Assembly (NCBI RefSeq): GCF_002161805.1
Contig: NZ_NFIP01000001.1
Location: 372,001-436,000 of the forward strand
DNA: 64,000 nt
Direction of reading: 5' to 3'
Source of the DNA: Collinsella sp. An307
GTDB lineage: Bacteria > Actinomycetota > Coriobacteriia > Coriobacteriales > Coriobacteriaceae
Shown: positions 7,745 through 15,601 of the stretch, piece by piece
Layout: every line of letters starts with the position of its first letter
Numbering within the stretch: position 1 is the first letter of the stretch
The notes under the pieces: generated by a model
What the model was told of the DNA's origin: nothing
The model's input: the letters and a program-made list of their open reading frames with translations, nothing else
The model's database searches: none
Translations under genes and position numbers: made by a program

Positions 7745-8725
7745 ATGGCTATGAAAGCTATCAACAACCAACATCATATGAACGATATCGTCAACGACTG
7801 CTCTTCAGATGAACAGCGAATCGTATTGTTTGAATCGATAGATGGTCAGGTTGAGCTCTCCGTCAATGTAGAAGAGGAGACTGTTTGGCTTACACAGGCC
7901 CAGATGGCAGAGCTGTTTGATCGCACGCAGCCTGTTATTGCCCGACACATTTCGAATGTCTTTAAGGAGAAAGAGCTGGTCAAAGAGGGTAATATGCATT
8001 TTTTGCATATTGCTTCTTCGGCTCGGCCGGTCGCGATCTACAGCCTCGACGTCATCATTTCGGTGGGTTACCGCGTGAAGTCCCAACGCGGCGTGGAGTT
8101 CCGCCGGTGGGCGACCGATGTGCTCAAGCGCTATATCTTGAAAGGTCATGCCGAGAATGAGGGGCGGCTGCGTCAACTGGGTGAGGTTGTTCGTATCATC
8201 GAGCGGATTCCCGGCGAGCTCGCTTCTCGCGAGATCCTTGATATCGTGGAGAGCTACACGGAGGCATACGAGCTCCTCGACGCCTACGATCGCGAGGCGG
8301 TGCCGCGCCCGAAGGGGGAACGCTCGACCTATGTGCTCGACTATGACGAATGCATCATGCTCATTTCGCAGATGCGGCCGCGCTTTGCGAGTGACATCTT
8401 CGGGCGTGAGAAGGACGACTCCTTCCGCAGCAGCATCGCTGCAATCTACCAGTCGTTCGGTGGCGAGGAGCTTTATCCCTCGATCGAGGAGAAGGCGGCG
8501 AACCTCTTGTACTTCGTCATCAAGAACCATTCATTTGTCGACGGCAACAAGCGCATCGCGTGCAGCCTCTTCCTGTACTTCCTCGACCGTAATGGGGCGC
8601 TCTTCCGCGGCATCGAGAAGCGGGTGTCGGACAGCATGCTCGTGGCAATGGCGCTCATGATTGCCGAGTCGCGTCCCGAGGAGAAAGAGTCGATGGTCTC
8701 GCTCGTTATGAACTTCCTCATGTAA
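7745..8725 (+). CDS. RhuM-Fic/Doc fusion protein
   Basis: This 326-residue protein has an N-terminal RhuM-like region (about 27-135: VWLTQAQMAELFDRTQPVIARHI, then YSLDVIISVGYRVKSQRGVEFRRWATDVLKRYILKG) and a C-terminal Fic/Doc domain whose core is HSFVDGNKR (262-270). The motif has Lys where AMP-transferring Fic enzymes have Gly (HPFxxGNGR), as in Doc, which phosphorylates EF-Tu; kinase-like activity is therefore possible. The RhuM part has DNA-binding-like features but no settled role. The GGGGGA ribosome binding site fixes the ATG at 7745. Transcription probably starts at the SOS promoter at 7511-7539. No separate antitoxin gene is visible; the RhuM half or the leader RNA could serve. Confidence 0.88.
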   Translation: MAMKAINNQHHMNDIVNDCSSDEQRIVLFESIDGQVELSVNVEEETVWLTQAQMAELFDRTQPVIARHISNVFKEKELVKEGNMHFLHIASSARPVAIYSLDVIISVGYRVKSQRGVEFRRWATDVLKRYILKGHAENEGRLRQLGEVVRIIERIPGELASREILDIVESYTEAYELLDAYDREAVPRPKGERSTYVLDYDECIMLISQMRPRFASDIFGREKDDSFRSSIAAIYQSFGGEELYPSIEEKAANLLYFVIKNHSFVDGNKRIACSLFLYFLDRNGALFRGIEKRVSDSMLVAMALMIAESRPEEKESMVSLVMNFLM

Positions 8726-8857
8726 GGTCATCGCGCAAGCGCATTGGACAAGATGCCGAGCGGATTTGCTAGCGCGCCGGAACCATCTTCGAGAGAATGG
8801 GGGAGGCGGGGTCCTCGAAAGGAAAGCCTTGCCTCCCGCCTGAAGGAGAGGTCGACG

Positions 8858-9334
8858 ATGATATCGGACAAATTGCTCGCACTTCGCAAGCGCGTGGGCA
8901 TGAGCCAACAGGAAGTCGCTGCCGCCATAGGCGTGACCAGGCAGACAATCAGCAACTGGGAGCTTGGGCAGGGTTCGCCCGCGCTTGATAAGGCAGCCGA
9001 GCTCGCGCGGCTCTATGGGGTGACGCTCGACGACCTCGCGAACGATGAGGTCGACGTGGTCAGTTCGGGCAAGGGCGGGTCCGTCCGTGACCTCCATGTT
9101 ATCGAAGGGCTCGTGGGCAAGGTTACGACGGTGGAGCTCTCCGACGGCGAGGGGGCTCTTATGCATGCGCTCATTTGCGGCGTTGGTGCTGGATGGATTC
9201 GCTTGGAGTGCGACGCGCCTAAGGCCGTCTTTCCAACACCGATTTTCGGTGAGAAGGAGCCTCCACATCGTGTCCTGAAGCTTGTTGACCTGGCCGATGT
9301 CGCGGGGTTCTCGATTGAGGATGGTGACCGCTGA
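8858..9334 (+). CDS. XRE-family regulator with C-terminal beta-rich module
   Basis: Residues 1-65 are an XRE helix-turn-helix (LLALRKRVGMSQQEVAAAIGVTRQTISNWELGQG). The C-terminal half (about 75-158) carries ICGVGAGWIRLEC, then VLKLVDLADV. This pattern recurs in the next gene as VDDEWVLMGC and KVLRIALVEGV. GAAGGAGAG precedes the ATG at 8858. The stop codon overlaps the next start by one base, so the two genes are translationally coupled. Ligand and targets are unknown. Confidence 0.82.
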   Translation: MISDKLLALRKRVGMSQQEVAAAIGVTRQTISNWELGQGSPALDKAAELARLYGVTLDDLANDEVDVVSSGKGGSVRDLHVIEGLVGKVTTVELSDGEGALMHALICGVGAGWIRLECDAPKAVFPTPIFGEKEPPHRVLKLVDLADVAGFSIEDGDR

Positions 9335-9666
9335 TGGATTACACGATTCTTGCGATGGCATGCGGGACGTTTGCTATGGTCGTCTACATCATGGCGGTTA
9401 TGCCGACTAAGAAAGATCTGCGGAAGTTCGTCGATGACGCGCGACCTCGCGAGGTCGAGCTTGGACGGCTGCTGCGGGAGCGTATCGGCTTATCTTGTGA
9501 GCTTGTCCTTTCCGAGGCGGGCGTCACAGCGGGCGGTATGCGCCTTGCCGGTACGATCCTAGACGTAGACGACGAGTGGGTGCTCATGGGGTGTGCCAAC
9601 AAGAAGGGCGGCACTCAGCTTAAGGTTCTACGTATCGCGCTCGTGGAAGGCGTCGAGCCTGCTTGA
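9334..9666 (+). CDS. Small membrane-anchored protein coupled to the XRE regulator
   Basis: This 110-residue protein has one N-terminal membrane segment (residues 4-24, ILAMACGTFAMVVYIMAVMP), a charged linker, and a soluble module. Its V-x3-W-[IV]-x3-C pattern, followed by VLR/K-[LI], matches the C-terminal module of the XRE protein just upstream. Its ATG overlaps the upstream stop codon by one base. The arrangement suggests a membrane sensor paired with a cytosolic regulator. I do not recognise the family. Confidence 0.7.
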   Translation: MDYTILAMACGTFAMVVYIMAVMPTKKDLRKFVDDARPREVELGRLLRERIGLSCELVLSEAGVTAGGMRLAGTILDVDDEWVLMGCANKKGGTQLKVLRIALVEGVEPA

Positions 9667-9678
9667 TGTGATGCGAGG

Positions 9679-10254
9679 CTAAACGTCTACGGGCGCAAGC
9701 TCGCCGGTTTGGATGTTGATGGTGAAACCAGATACGGCGACGGAGCCAGGTACCAAAGGATGTGAGCGAATGGTCCGCACGCTACGGGCGACCTCGTCCT
9801 CCAAGCGATTGAATCCAGTCAAGACGTCGCGCGCACGTGGTTCGCGCGCGAGCTCCGTTTCGACAGCGTCATGGGGCACACCCGCTTGCTCCAGGGTAGC
9901 GAGCAGATGCTTCGCCTCCATGCCGCAGGTTCCGCAGTCTGTGTGACCGATTACCATGACGTCAGTAACACCGAGCTCGGCGATTGCGACAATGAGCGAT
10001 CTCATCGCCTCGCCGTAAGGGTTCACAATGGTGGCGCCCGCGACCTGGATAAGCGCGGCGTCGCCGTCCCGGATGCCAAGGGCCTGCGGCAGAAGCTCCG
10101 TTAGGCGCGCGTCCATACAGGTCACGATTGCAAGCTGTTTGGCAGGGCGCCCCGTTTCGGGCCGCTCGCCTGCGCCGCCCTGCCCCACGAAGGCGCGGTT
10201 GTTTGCGAGTATTTCGGAAAATGTCGGGCTATATTCGACCTGCTCTGCATGCAT
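9679..10254 (-). CDS. Beta-class carbonic anhydrase
   Basis: This 191-residue protein has the beta-carbonic anhydrase zinc site: Cys46, Asp48 and Arg50 in CMDAR, and His104 and Cys107 in GHTDCG. The enzyme interconverts CO2 and bicarbonate in the cytoplasm, supplying carboxylases and buffering pH. AAGGAGG lies a few bases before the ATG at 10254. It is convergent with the small membrane protein at 9334, with only 12 bases between the two stop codons. Confidence 0.92.
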   Translation of the reverse strand: MHAEQVEYSPTFSEILANNRAFVGQGGAGERPETGRPAKQLAIVTCMDARLTELLPQALGIRDGDAALIQVAGATIVNPYGEAMRSLIVAIAELGVTDVMVIGHTDCGTCGMEAKHLLATLEQAGVPHDAVETELAREPRARDVLTGFNRLEDEVARSVRTIRSHPLVPGSVAVSGFTINIQTGELAPVDV

Positions 10255-10361
10255 CTCAGGACCTCCTTCAAAAGCAAGGATTTTGCCTTTCGCTTGCTTT
10301 AGATGGTAGCTCTTAGCCTGCGTTGCAAGAGCGGTGTTTTGATAACTGGTCTCTTATCTGA

Positions 10362-10397
10362 AGCGCGCAACCGTAAAGCAACCCAACGTTGCGCGCT
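10362..10397. repeat. Perfect 10-bp inverted repeat in an intergenic region
   Basis: AGCGCGCAAC and GTTGCGCGCT are separated by 16 bp between the carbonic anhydrase gene and the membrane XRE gene. No T-run follows on either strand, so it is not a standard terminator. A TACAAT -10-like element lies downstream at 10427-10432. It may be an operator for the XRE gene at 10468. Confidence 0.4.
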
Positions 10398-10467
10398 AGT
10401 TGGTCGAAGCAACCGGAGCCGTACCGTACAATTGCCTTAAGTCCTAACGGATGATCGGAGGTGTCCC

Positions 10468-10830
10468 ATGTTGTTTCCATCTGGTGCTGAGTTCATTATT
10501 CTTCTTACCTTCGTGTTGTTTAATGTGGTGCCGCTCATTTTGTTCATCGTTGCTGCCGTCCTTGCCATCCGTTGGTTACTTAGGAACGAGCGAGCGGCAA
10601 AGGACCCGGTATCGGTTGCAGTTCGGCGATCTTTGGGCGAAGTGCTTAAGAGCCATCGCGAGCGTTGTCGTATGACGCAGGAGTTCGTGGCGCAACATGT
10701 CGGCGTTAGCAGACAGGCCGTAAGCAAGTGGGAGCAGGGCAAATCTGAACCCTCGACATCTAATCTCGTCAAACTAGCGCATCTATTTAAAATTGATCCA
10801 GCTGAACTGCTTCGAGAAATAGGGGATTAA
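10468..10830 (+). CDS. Membrane-anchored XRE regulator (transmembrane segment first)
   Basis: This 120-residue protein has one strong transmembrane segment at residues 8-36, then a linker, then an XRE helix-turn-helix at 52-118 (LGEVLKSHRERCRMTQEFVAQHVGVSRQAVSKWEQGKSEPS). The order is the reverse of the other membrane-fused XRE genes in the region, where the DNA-binding domain comes first. CGGAGGTG precedes the ATG. Without a sensory domain, it may respond to the membrane itself or to a partner protein; that is inference. Confidence 0.82.
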   Translation: MLFPSGAEFIILLTFVLFNVVPLILFIVAAVLAIRWLLRNERAAKDPVSVAVRRSLGEVLKSHRERCRMTQEFVAQHVGVSRQAVSKWEQGKSEPSTSNLVKLAHLFKIDPAELLREIGD

Positions 10831-10944
10831 GGCTGCTTGTACCTTGAAATCCAGAAGCGTACTAGCGAGTATCCCTTTGGGGTAAGCTAGCGGCATCATA
10901 TCGACTTGGTGCTCGCCAGCGCTTGCGCACTCAGGGGTAGTTTT

Positions 10945-12090
10945 ATGCAACAGGGCCAACCTTCGACAAAGACTATAGCCGCTATCGCGATGGCCGCCTT
11001 TGCGGTGTATCTCGGCATCTATTACTGGCCGGCTATAGAGGGCGTTATTCGTGTGGCCCTATCTTCGCTGGTCCCCATTATTCTTGGGTTCGTTCTCGCA
11101 TATCCTCTCAACATCCTTATGAGTTTTTACGAGCGCCACCTGTTTCCTCAGGATGGTCAACCTCTTGTTCTGCGCCTTAGGCCGATTGTGAGTCTTGTTG
11201 CCGCTATCGCCTCTCTTGTGGGGATTATCGCTGCCGTAGTGGTAATCGTTGTGCCGCAGCTTATCGATTGCGTTCGTCTTCTTGTCGATGAGCTGCCCGT
11301 TGCGCTGACGTCCTTTGGTCGATGGCTTGAGGACACCGGCATACTCACACCGGAAACCATAGATGCGATCGGTGACTCGCTCGAGGCCTTCGATTGGAAG
11401 ACAGGTGTGGGTAGCGCCGCATCGGTCATCATGTCGGGAGTTGTGGACCTGGTTGCTGGCATCGCGAGCGGCACGGCAAACTTCGTTCTTGCGTTTGTGT
11501 TCGCCCTTTTCGTCCTGCTCAGCAAGGACCGGCTTTCCCGTCAGGCTAATCTCGTACTGGAGCGCTACCTGCCTGGCCATGCGCTTGCCCGGCTTCGCTA
11601 TGTGATCGCTGTCGCGGACGATTGCTTTCACCGTTTTCTGGTGGGACAGTGTGCCGAGGCGGCAATTCTCGGCGTCCTCTGTGCCCTCGGCATGCTCGTG
11701 CTCGGCCTTCCGCATCCTTGGATGATCGGCGCCCTCACCGCGTTCATGGCGCTCATCCCGATCGTCGGTGCCCTTCTCTCGGGCGTCATCGGCGCTTTCC
11801 TCATCCTTATGGAGTCTCCCATTCAAGCGCTCGTATTCCTCGTCTTTATCATCGTGCTGCAGCAGCTCGAGGGCGACCTTATCTATCCGCACGTTGTCGG
11901 TTCGTCCATCCAGCTGCCGGGAATCTGGGTGCTTGCAGCGGTTACCGTCGGCGGGGGAGCGTTTGGCATTCTCGGTATGTTCGTTGGCGTTCCGCTTGCA
12001 GCGACTGCCTACCGTCTGCTGCGCAACGACGTCTATCGCACGGGGCAGGCGGTCGCACAGCCTAACGACGAGTTCGCTTCACCTCGCTGA
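10945..12090 (+). CDS. AI-2E family membrane transporter (PerM-like)
   Basis: The 381-residue protein has about seven to eight membrane segments and the family's typical late block (HPWMIGALTAFMALIPIVGALLSGVIGAFL, then LQQLEGDLIYPHVVGSSIQLPGIWVL, then VGVPLAATAYRLL). Family members are linked to export of autoinducer-2 or to Na+/H+ and peptide transport; the substrate here is not evident. The ATG at 10945 follows CAGGGGTAG and fits better than the in-frame GTG at 10906. A second member lies at 45691. Confidence 0.88.
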   Translation: MQQGQPSTKTIAAIAMAAFAVYLGIYYWPAIEGVIRVALSSLVPIILGFVLAYPLNILMSFYERHLFPQDGQPLVLRLRPIVSLVAAIASLVGIIAAVVVIVVPQLIDCVRLLVDELPVALTSFGRWLEDTGILTPETIDAIGDSLEAFDWKTGVGSAASVIMSGVVDLVAGIASGTANFVLAFVFALFVLLSKDRLSRQANLVLERYLPGHALARLRYVIAVADDCFHRFLVGQCAEAAILGVLCALGMLVLGLPHPWMIGALTAFMALIPIVGALLSGVIGAFLILMESPIQALVFLVFIIVLQQLEGDLIYPHVVGSSIQLPGIWVLAAVTVGGGAFGILGMFVGVPLAATAYRLLRNDVYRTGQAVAQPNDEFASPR

Positions 12091-12166
12091 GGAGCTTCCT
12101 GAACGTACCTAGTATTGCCGGGTATCATGAGGGTATCTGGTTGCCCCTCTGGCGGGGAGGTGCGGT

Positions 12167-13039
12167 GTGCGGGTTATCGTCGAGACACAGGGCCGTGTCT
12201 GCGCCCGCATGCGACGGCGCCTCACGGGGCGTGTGTCTCGTGTGCTGCGTGCTGCCGCCGGTGTTCCCGTAACGCCCGAGGCAACTTCGGTCACCTTTAG
12301 ACGGATCTCACGCGTCCGCTCGGTTGTGGGGTCGGTGGTGCCGCGTAGCCTGGTTGAGGACGACCGCGTTCGCGCGATGGCGCTCGACCTCGTGTTCGGT
12401 AGCGTCCATGTTGCCTTTGCACTCGTCAACATCATTGTCGGCCTTCTCACACGCTCTCCCTGGACGTTCTCGGTGGGTGTTGTGGTCGCGACGCTTAACT
12501 CTGGAAAATCTTATCTTGCGTCGGGTGCGCTCATGAGCGTAGCGGCGGACGGGCGGACGGAGAGTAGGACTTCGCTTACCAGATGCGGCAGGGCAGGCGT
12601 TACCCTTGTGGTCATAACGCTCGCGTTTTCTGGCATCATTGCGAACCTTGTGCTCCAGGGCTTTGGTAGAACCTACCCCGGATTACTTATATATGCCTAC
12701 GCCGCTTACGCCCTCGTTTCCATCGTTCTTGCTGTTGTGAATCTCATTCGCTCGCGGCGGCTCAACGTCCTCGCCATCACGGGTGTGCGCCTATTCAATC
12801 TGGCGAGCGCCCTTGTCTCGATTTTTGCGCTGCAGACCGTCATCATCTCCCATATCGTGTGGGACGATCTGCCGGCCATCTTTACGCGCAACCTTGCCGA
12901 GGGCGCAACGGGAGGCATCGTGTGCCTCTATATGGTGGCAACGGGTCTTTGGCTTGCGCTTACCGCCTATACGCGCCTTGCTAACAGGCAAGATTACGAG
13001 CTTCGACTTCGCCCGGGGAGAGGACCTCGCCGTCGCTGA
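12167..13039 (+). CDS. Multi-pass membrane protein of unknown function
   Basis: This 290-residue protein starts with GTG, six bases after GGGAGG. A basic N-terminal segment of about 65 residues (many Arg) precedes six to seven hydrophobic stretches (about 72-115, 140-165, 170-195, 205-235 and 250-275), and it ends in an Arg-rich tail. I do not recognise the family and see no catalytic motif. It lies 76 bp downstream of the AI-2E family gene on the same strand. Confidence 0.72.
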   Translation: MRVIVETQGRVCARMRRRLTGRVSRVLRAAAGVPVTPEATSVTFRRISRVRSVVGSVVPRSLVEDDRVRAMALDLVFGSVHVAFALVNIIVGLLTRSPWTFSVGVVVATLNSGKSYLASGALMSVAADGRTESRTSLTRCGRAGVTLVVITLAFSGIIANLVLQGFGRTYPGLLIYAYAAYALVSIVLAVVNLIRSRRLNVLAITGVRLFNLASALVSIFALQTVIISHIVWDDLPAIFTRNLAEGATGGIVCLYMVATGLWLALTAYTRLANRQDYELRLRPGRGPRRR

Positions 13040-13118
13040 CGAGGACGTGCTCGCCCGGTAATATGTTAACAGGCTTCTATGCAGTTGGCGTGTCTGGTGG
13101 GGTTGTCTGCTCGTTTGG

Positions 13119-13126
13119 TATACAAT
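13119..13126 (+). promoter_or_regulatory. Candidate -10 element for the zinc-ribbon membrane gene
   Basis: TTTGG followed by TATACAAT, 37 bp before the start codon at 13163, can be read as TACAAT (13121-13126) or as an extended TGG-TATACA. No -35 hexamer at standard spacing is evident. Confidence 0.35.
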
Positions 13127-13162
13127 GAGCCCGATATCCGCCTTGACGAAAGGTTTTCATCC

Positions 13163-13591
13163 ATGTCGATCCTCTCTGAGCTTCTCACGCCCGAGCTCAT
13201 GATGGCGATTTATCTGTTCGTCGCCTTCATCGCCGCTCTGTACGTGCTTTCCGTCATCTACGTGTTCGTTGACGCGCGCCGTCGTGGCATTCAGGCGTTC
13301 TGGGCGTGGGGCATCGTCTCGCTCATCCCGTTCATCGGCCTTATCGCTTACCTCGCGCTGCGTCCGCACACCTACCTGGCGGATCGTGAGGAGCAGGAGC
13401 TCGACATGGCCCTGCGCGAGCGTCAGCTCTCGCACTACGGCACCTGCCCCAACTGCGGGACCCCCATCGAGCGCGACTTTGTCGTCTGCCCGGTTTGCAA
13501 CACGCAGGTCCGTAATGTCTGCCCGAGCTGCCACAAGCCCCTCGAGGCGCACTGGAAGGTCTGCCCTTACTGCCGAACGCACATCCAATAG
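13163..13591 (+). CDS. PLDc_N-type membrane protein with double zinc ribbon
   Basis: This 142-residue protein has two membrane segments (about 13-36 and 46-67) in the pattern of the phospholipase D N-terminal module (LYVLSVIYVFVDARRRGIQAFWAWGIVSLIPFIGLIAYLALRP), but no phospholipase domain. Four CxxC pairs follow: Cys95/98, 109/112, 120/123 and 134/137, which would bind two zinc ions. CGAAAGGTT supports the ATG at 13163 rather than the in-frame ATG at 13079. Its role is unknown. A strong terminator follows at 13646. Confidence 0.82.
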   Translation: MSILSELLTPELMMAIYLFVAFIAALYVLSVIYVFVDARRRGIQAFWAWGIVSLIPFIGLIAYLALRPHTYLADREEQELDMALRERQLSHYGTCPNCGTPIERDFVVCPVCNTQVRNVCPSCHKPLEAHWKVCPYCRTHIQ

Positions 13592-13645
13592 CGCGCGACT
13601 CTCTGCCGGCACATCCGGCACCGTTGCGTGCTGCCTTGCGCTCGT

Positions 13646-13676
13646 GGGCCCTCGCAAGAGGGCCCCGGGCGTTTTT
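13646..13676 (+). terminator. Rho-independent terminator
   Basis: GGGCCCTC and GAGGGCCC form a perfect 8-bp stem with a GCAA loop, followed a few bases later by TTTTT. It ends the zinc-ribbon membrane gene and lies about 50 bp upstream of thrS. Confidence 0.8.
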
Positions 13677-13723
13677 CTTGTTCTGTCAGCACGTTATTCA
13701 TCAACTCGCTTAAGGAGCGCATC

Positions 13724-15487
13724 ATGAAGGTTCTCTACAACGACGGTCATGTGGACGAGTGCCCGGCTGACGAGGTAACGCACGTTATCCGCCACTCCGC
13801 TGCGCACATCATGGCCCAGGCTATCAAGCGCCTCTATCCCGAGGCTGACTTTGCTTACGGTCCGGCCACCGACAACGGCTTCTATTACGATATCGACCTT
13901 CCCGAAGGACAGAAGATTTCTGAGGACGATTTCCCCGCGATTGAGGCGGAGATGAAGAAGATCGTTAAGGAGAATCTCAAGTTCACCGTCTTCGAACTGC
14001 CGCGTGCAGAGGCCATTGCGCTTATGGAGGAGCGCGGCGAGAAGTATAAGGTTGAGCACATCGGCGACCTCGACGCGGACGCTCGCATCACCTTCTACCA
14101 GCAGGGTGAGTACATCGACATGTGCGTTGGCCCGCACCTCACCTACACCAAGGCGCTCAAGGCCTTCAAGCTCACCGGCGTCTCCGGCGCCTATTGGAAG
14201 GGCGACAAGGCCAACAAGATGCTCACCCGCGTGAACGGCACCGCGTTTGCCACCAAGGACGAGCTCGACGAGCATCTGCGCCTCATCGAGGAGGCCAAGA
14301 AGCGCGATCACCGCAAGATCGGTCGCGAGATGGACATCTTCATGATGCGTGACGAGGCGCCCGGCTTCCCGTTCTTCCTGCCCAACGGCATGATCTTGAA
14401 GAACGAGCTTCTGAGCTACTGGCGTGAGATTCACCACGATGCCGGCTATGTGGAGATCTCGACGCCGCAGATCATGAGCAAGCATCTGTGGGAGACCTCT
14501 GGTCACTGGGACCACTACAAGGACAACATGTACTCGACTGTCATCGACGACGAGGAGTACTGCATCAAGCCCATGAACTGCCCGGGCGGTGTGCTCGTCT
14601 ACAAGAGCCGCCCGCACAGCTACCGCGAGCTGCCCATTCGCGCTGGCGAGATCGGCCTTGTCCACCGTCATGAGATGCGCGGCGCGCTCCACGGTCTTTT
14701 CCGCGTGCGCTGCTTCAACCAGGACGACGCCCATCTGTTTGTCCGTCCTGACCAACTTACCGACGAGATCGTGGGTGTGGTGAATCTGATCGACTCCGTG
14801 TACCAGAAGTTCGGCTTCACCTACCACCTCGAGCTCTCCACCCGTCCTGAGGACTCCATGGGTTCCGACGAGGATTGGGAGCGCGCTGAGGCAGGCCTTC
14901 GCGAGGCACTGGACCGCTTGGGTAAGGATTACGTGGTGAACGAGGGTGACGGTGCCTTCTACGGCCCCAAGATCGACTTCCATCTGGAGGACTCGCTCGG
15001 TCGCACCTGGCAGTGCGGTACGGTCCAGCTCGACTTCCAGATGCCGCTCAACTTCGATCTCGAGTACACCGACGCCGACGGCGAGAAGCGCCGCCCCATC
15101 ATGCTTCATCGCGTGTGCTTTGGCTCTATCGAGCGGTTCATCGGCATCCTGATCGAGCACTTCGAGGGCAAGTTCCCCACCTGGCTCGCGCCCTGCCAGG
15201 TGAAGGTGCTGCCCGTCTCCGAGAAGAGCCGCGATTACGCTCGCTCCGTTACCGAGAAGCTCGAGGCTGCCGGCATTCGCGCCGTGCTCGACGAACGCGA
15301 CGAGAAGATCGGCTACAAGATTCGCGAGGCGCGCAACATCGACCGCCCGCCGTACATGCTTATCATCGGCGAGCAGGAGGTCGAGGCCGGCAACATCTCG
15401 GTGCGCGACCGCTCGAACGAGACGCACGCACGCGAGCTCGACGACTTCATTGCCGACGTAAAGGCCGAAATCGCCGAGCGCCGGTAG
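13724..15487 (+). CDS. thrS: Threonyl-tRNA synthetase lacking the TGS domain
   Basis: This enzyme charges tRNA-Thr. At 587 residues it is about 55 shorter than E. coli ThrRS (642). After some 20 residues it goes straight into the editing domain (HSAAH, His24 and His28), so the N-terminal TGS domain is missing. The catalytic core is complete: motif 1, the zinc ligands in MNCPGG, HRHEMRGALHGL and MLHRVCFGSIERF, and a C-terminal anticodon-binding domain from about residue 490. TAAGGAGCGC in front of the ATG at 13724 supports this start; the longer in-frame stretch upstream crosses the terminator at 13646 and does not encode a TGS-like sequence. Confidence 0.95.
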   Translation: MKVLYNDGHVDECPADEVTHVIRHSAAHIMAQAIKRLYPEADFAYGPATDNGFYYDIDLPEGQKISEDDFPAIEAEMKKIVKENLKFTVFELPRAEAIALMEERGEKYKVEHIGDLDADARITFYQQGEYIDMCVGPHLTYTKALKAFKLTGVSGAYWKGDKANKMLTRVNGTAFATKDELDEHLRLIEEAKKRDHRKIGREMDIFMMRDEAPGFPFFLPNGMILKNELLSYWREIHHDAGYVEISTPQIMSKHLWETSGHWDHYKDNMYSTVIDDEEYCIKPMNCPGGVLVYKSRPHSYRELPIRAGEIGLVHRHEMRGALHGLFRVRCFNQDDAHLFVRPDQLTDEIVGVVNLIDSVYQKFGFTYHLELSTRPEDSMGSDEDWERAEAGLREALDRLGKDYVVNEGDGAFYGPKIDFHLEDSLGRTWQCGTVQLDFQMPLNFDLEYTDADGEKRRPIMLHRVCFGSIERFIGILIEHFEGKFPTWLAPCQVKVLPVSEKSRDYARSVTEKLEAAGIRAVLDERDEKIGYKIREARNIDRPPYMLIIGEQEVEAGNISVRDRSNETHARELDDFIADVKAEIAERR

Positions 15488-15544
15488 TAACCGGTCGCAC
15501 CGTTTGGCGGCCCGTGTCGCCATATAGTTATAGGAACGTGCAGG

Positions 15545-15573
15545 AGCGGGCATCATGGCGATGCCCGCTTTTT
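15545..15573 (+). terminator. Rho-independent terminator after thrS
   Basis: AGCGGGCATC and GATGCCCGCT form a perfect 10-bp stem with a five-base loop, running directly into TTTTT. Confidence 0.88.
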
Positions 15574-15601
15574 CCATATGCTCCAGAAAGGGGAGATGAC
15601 C

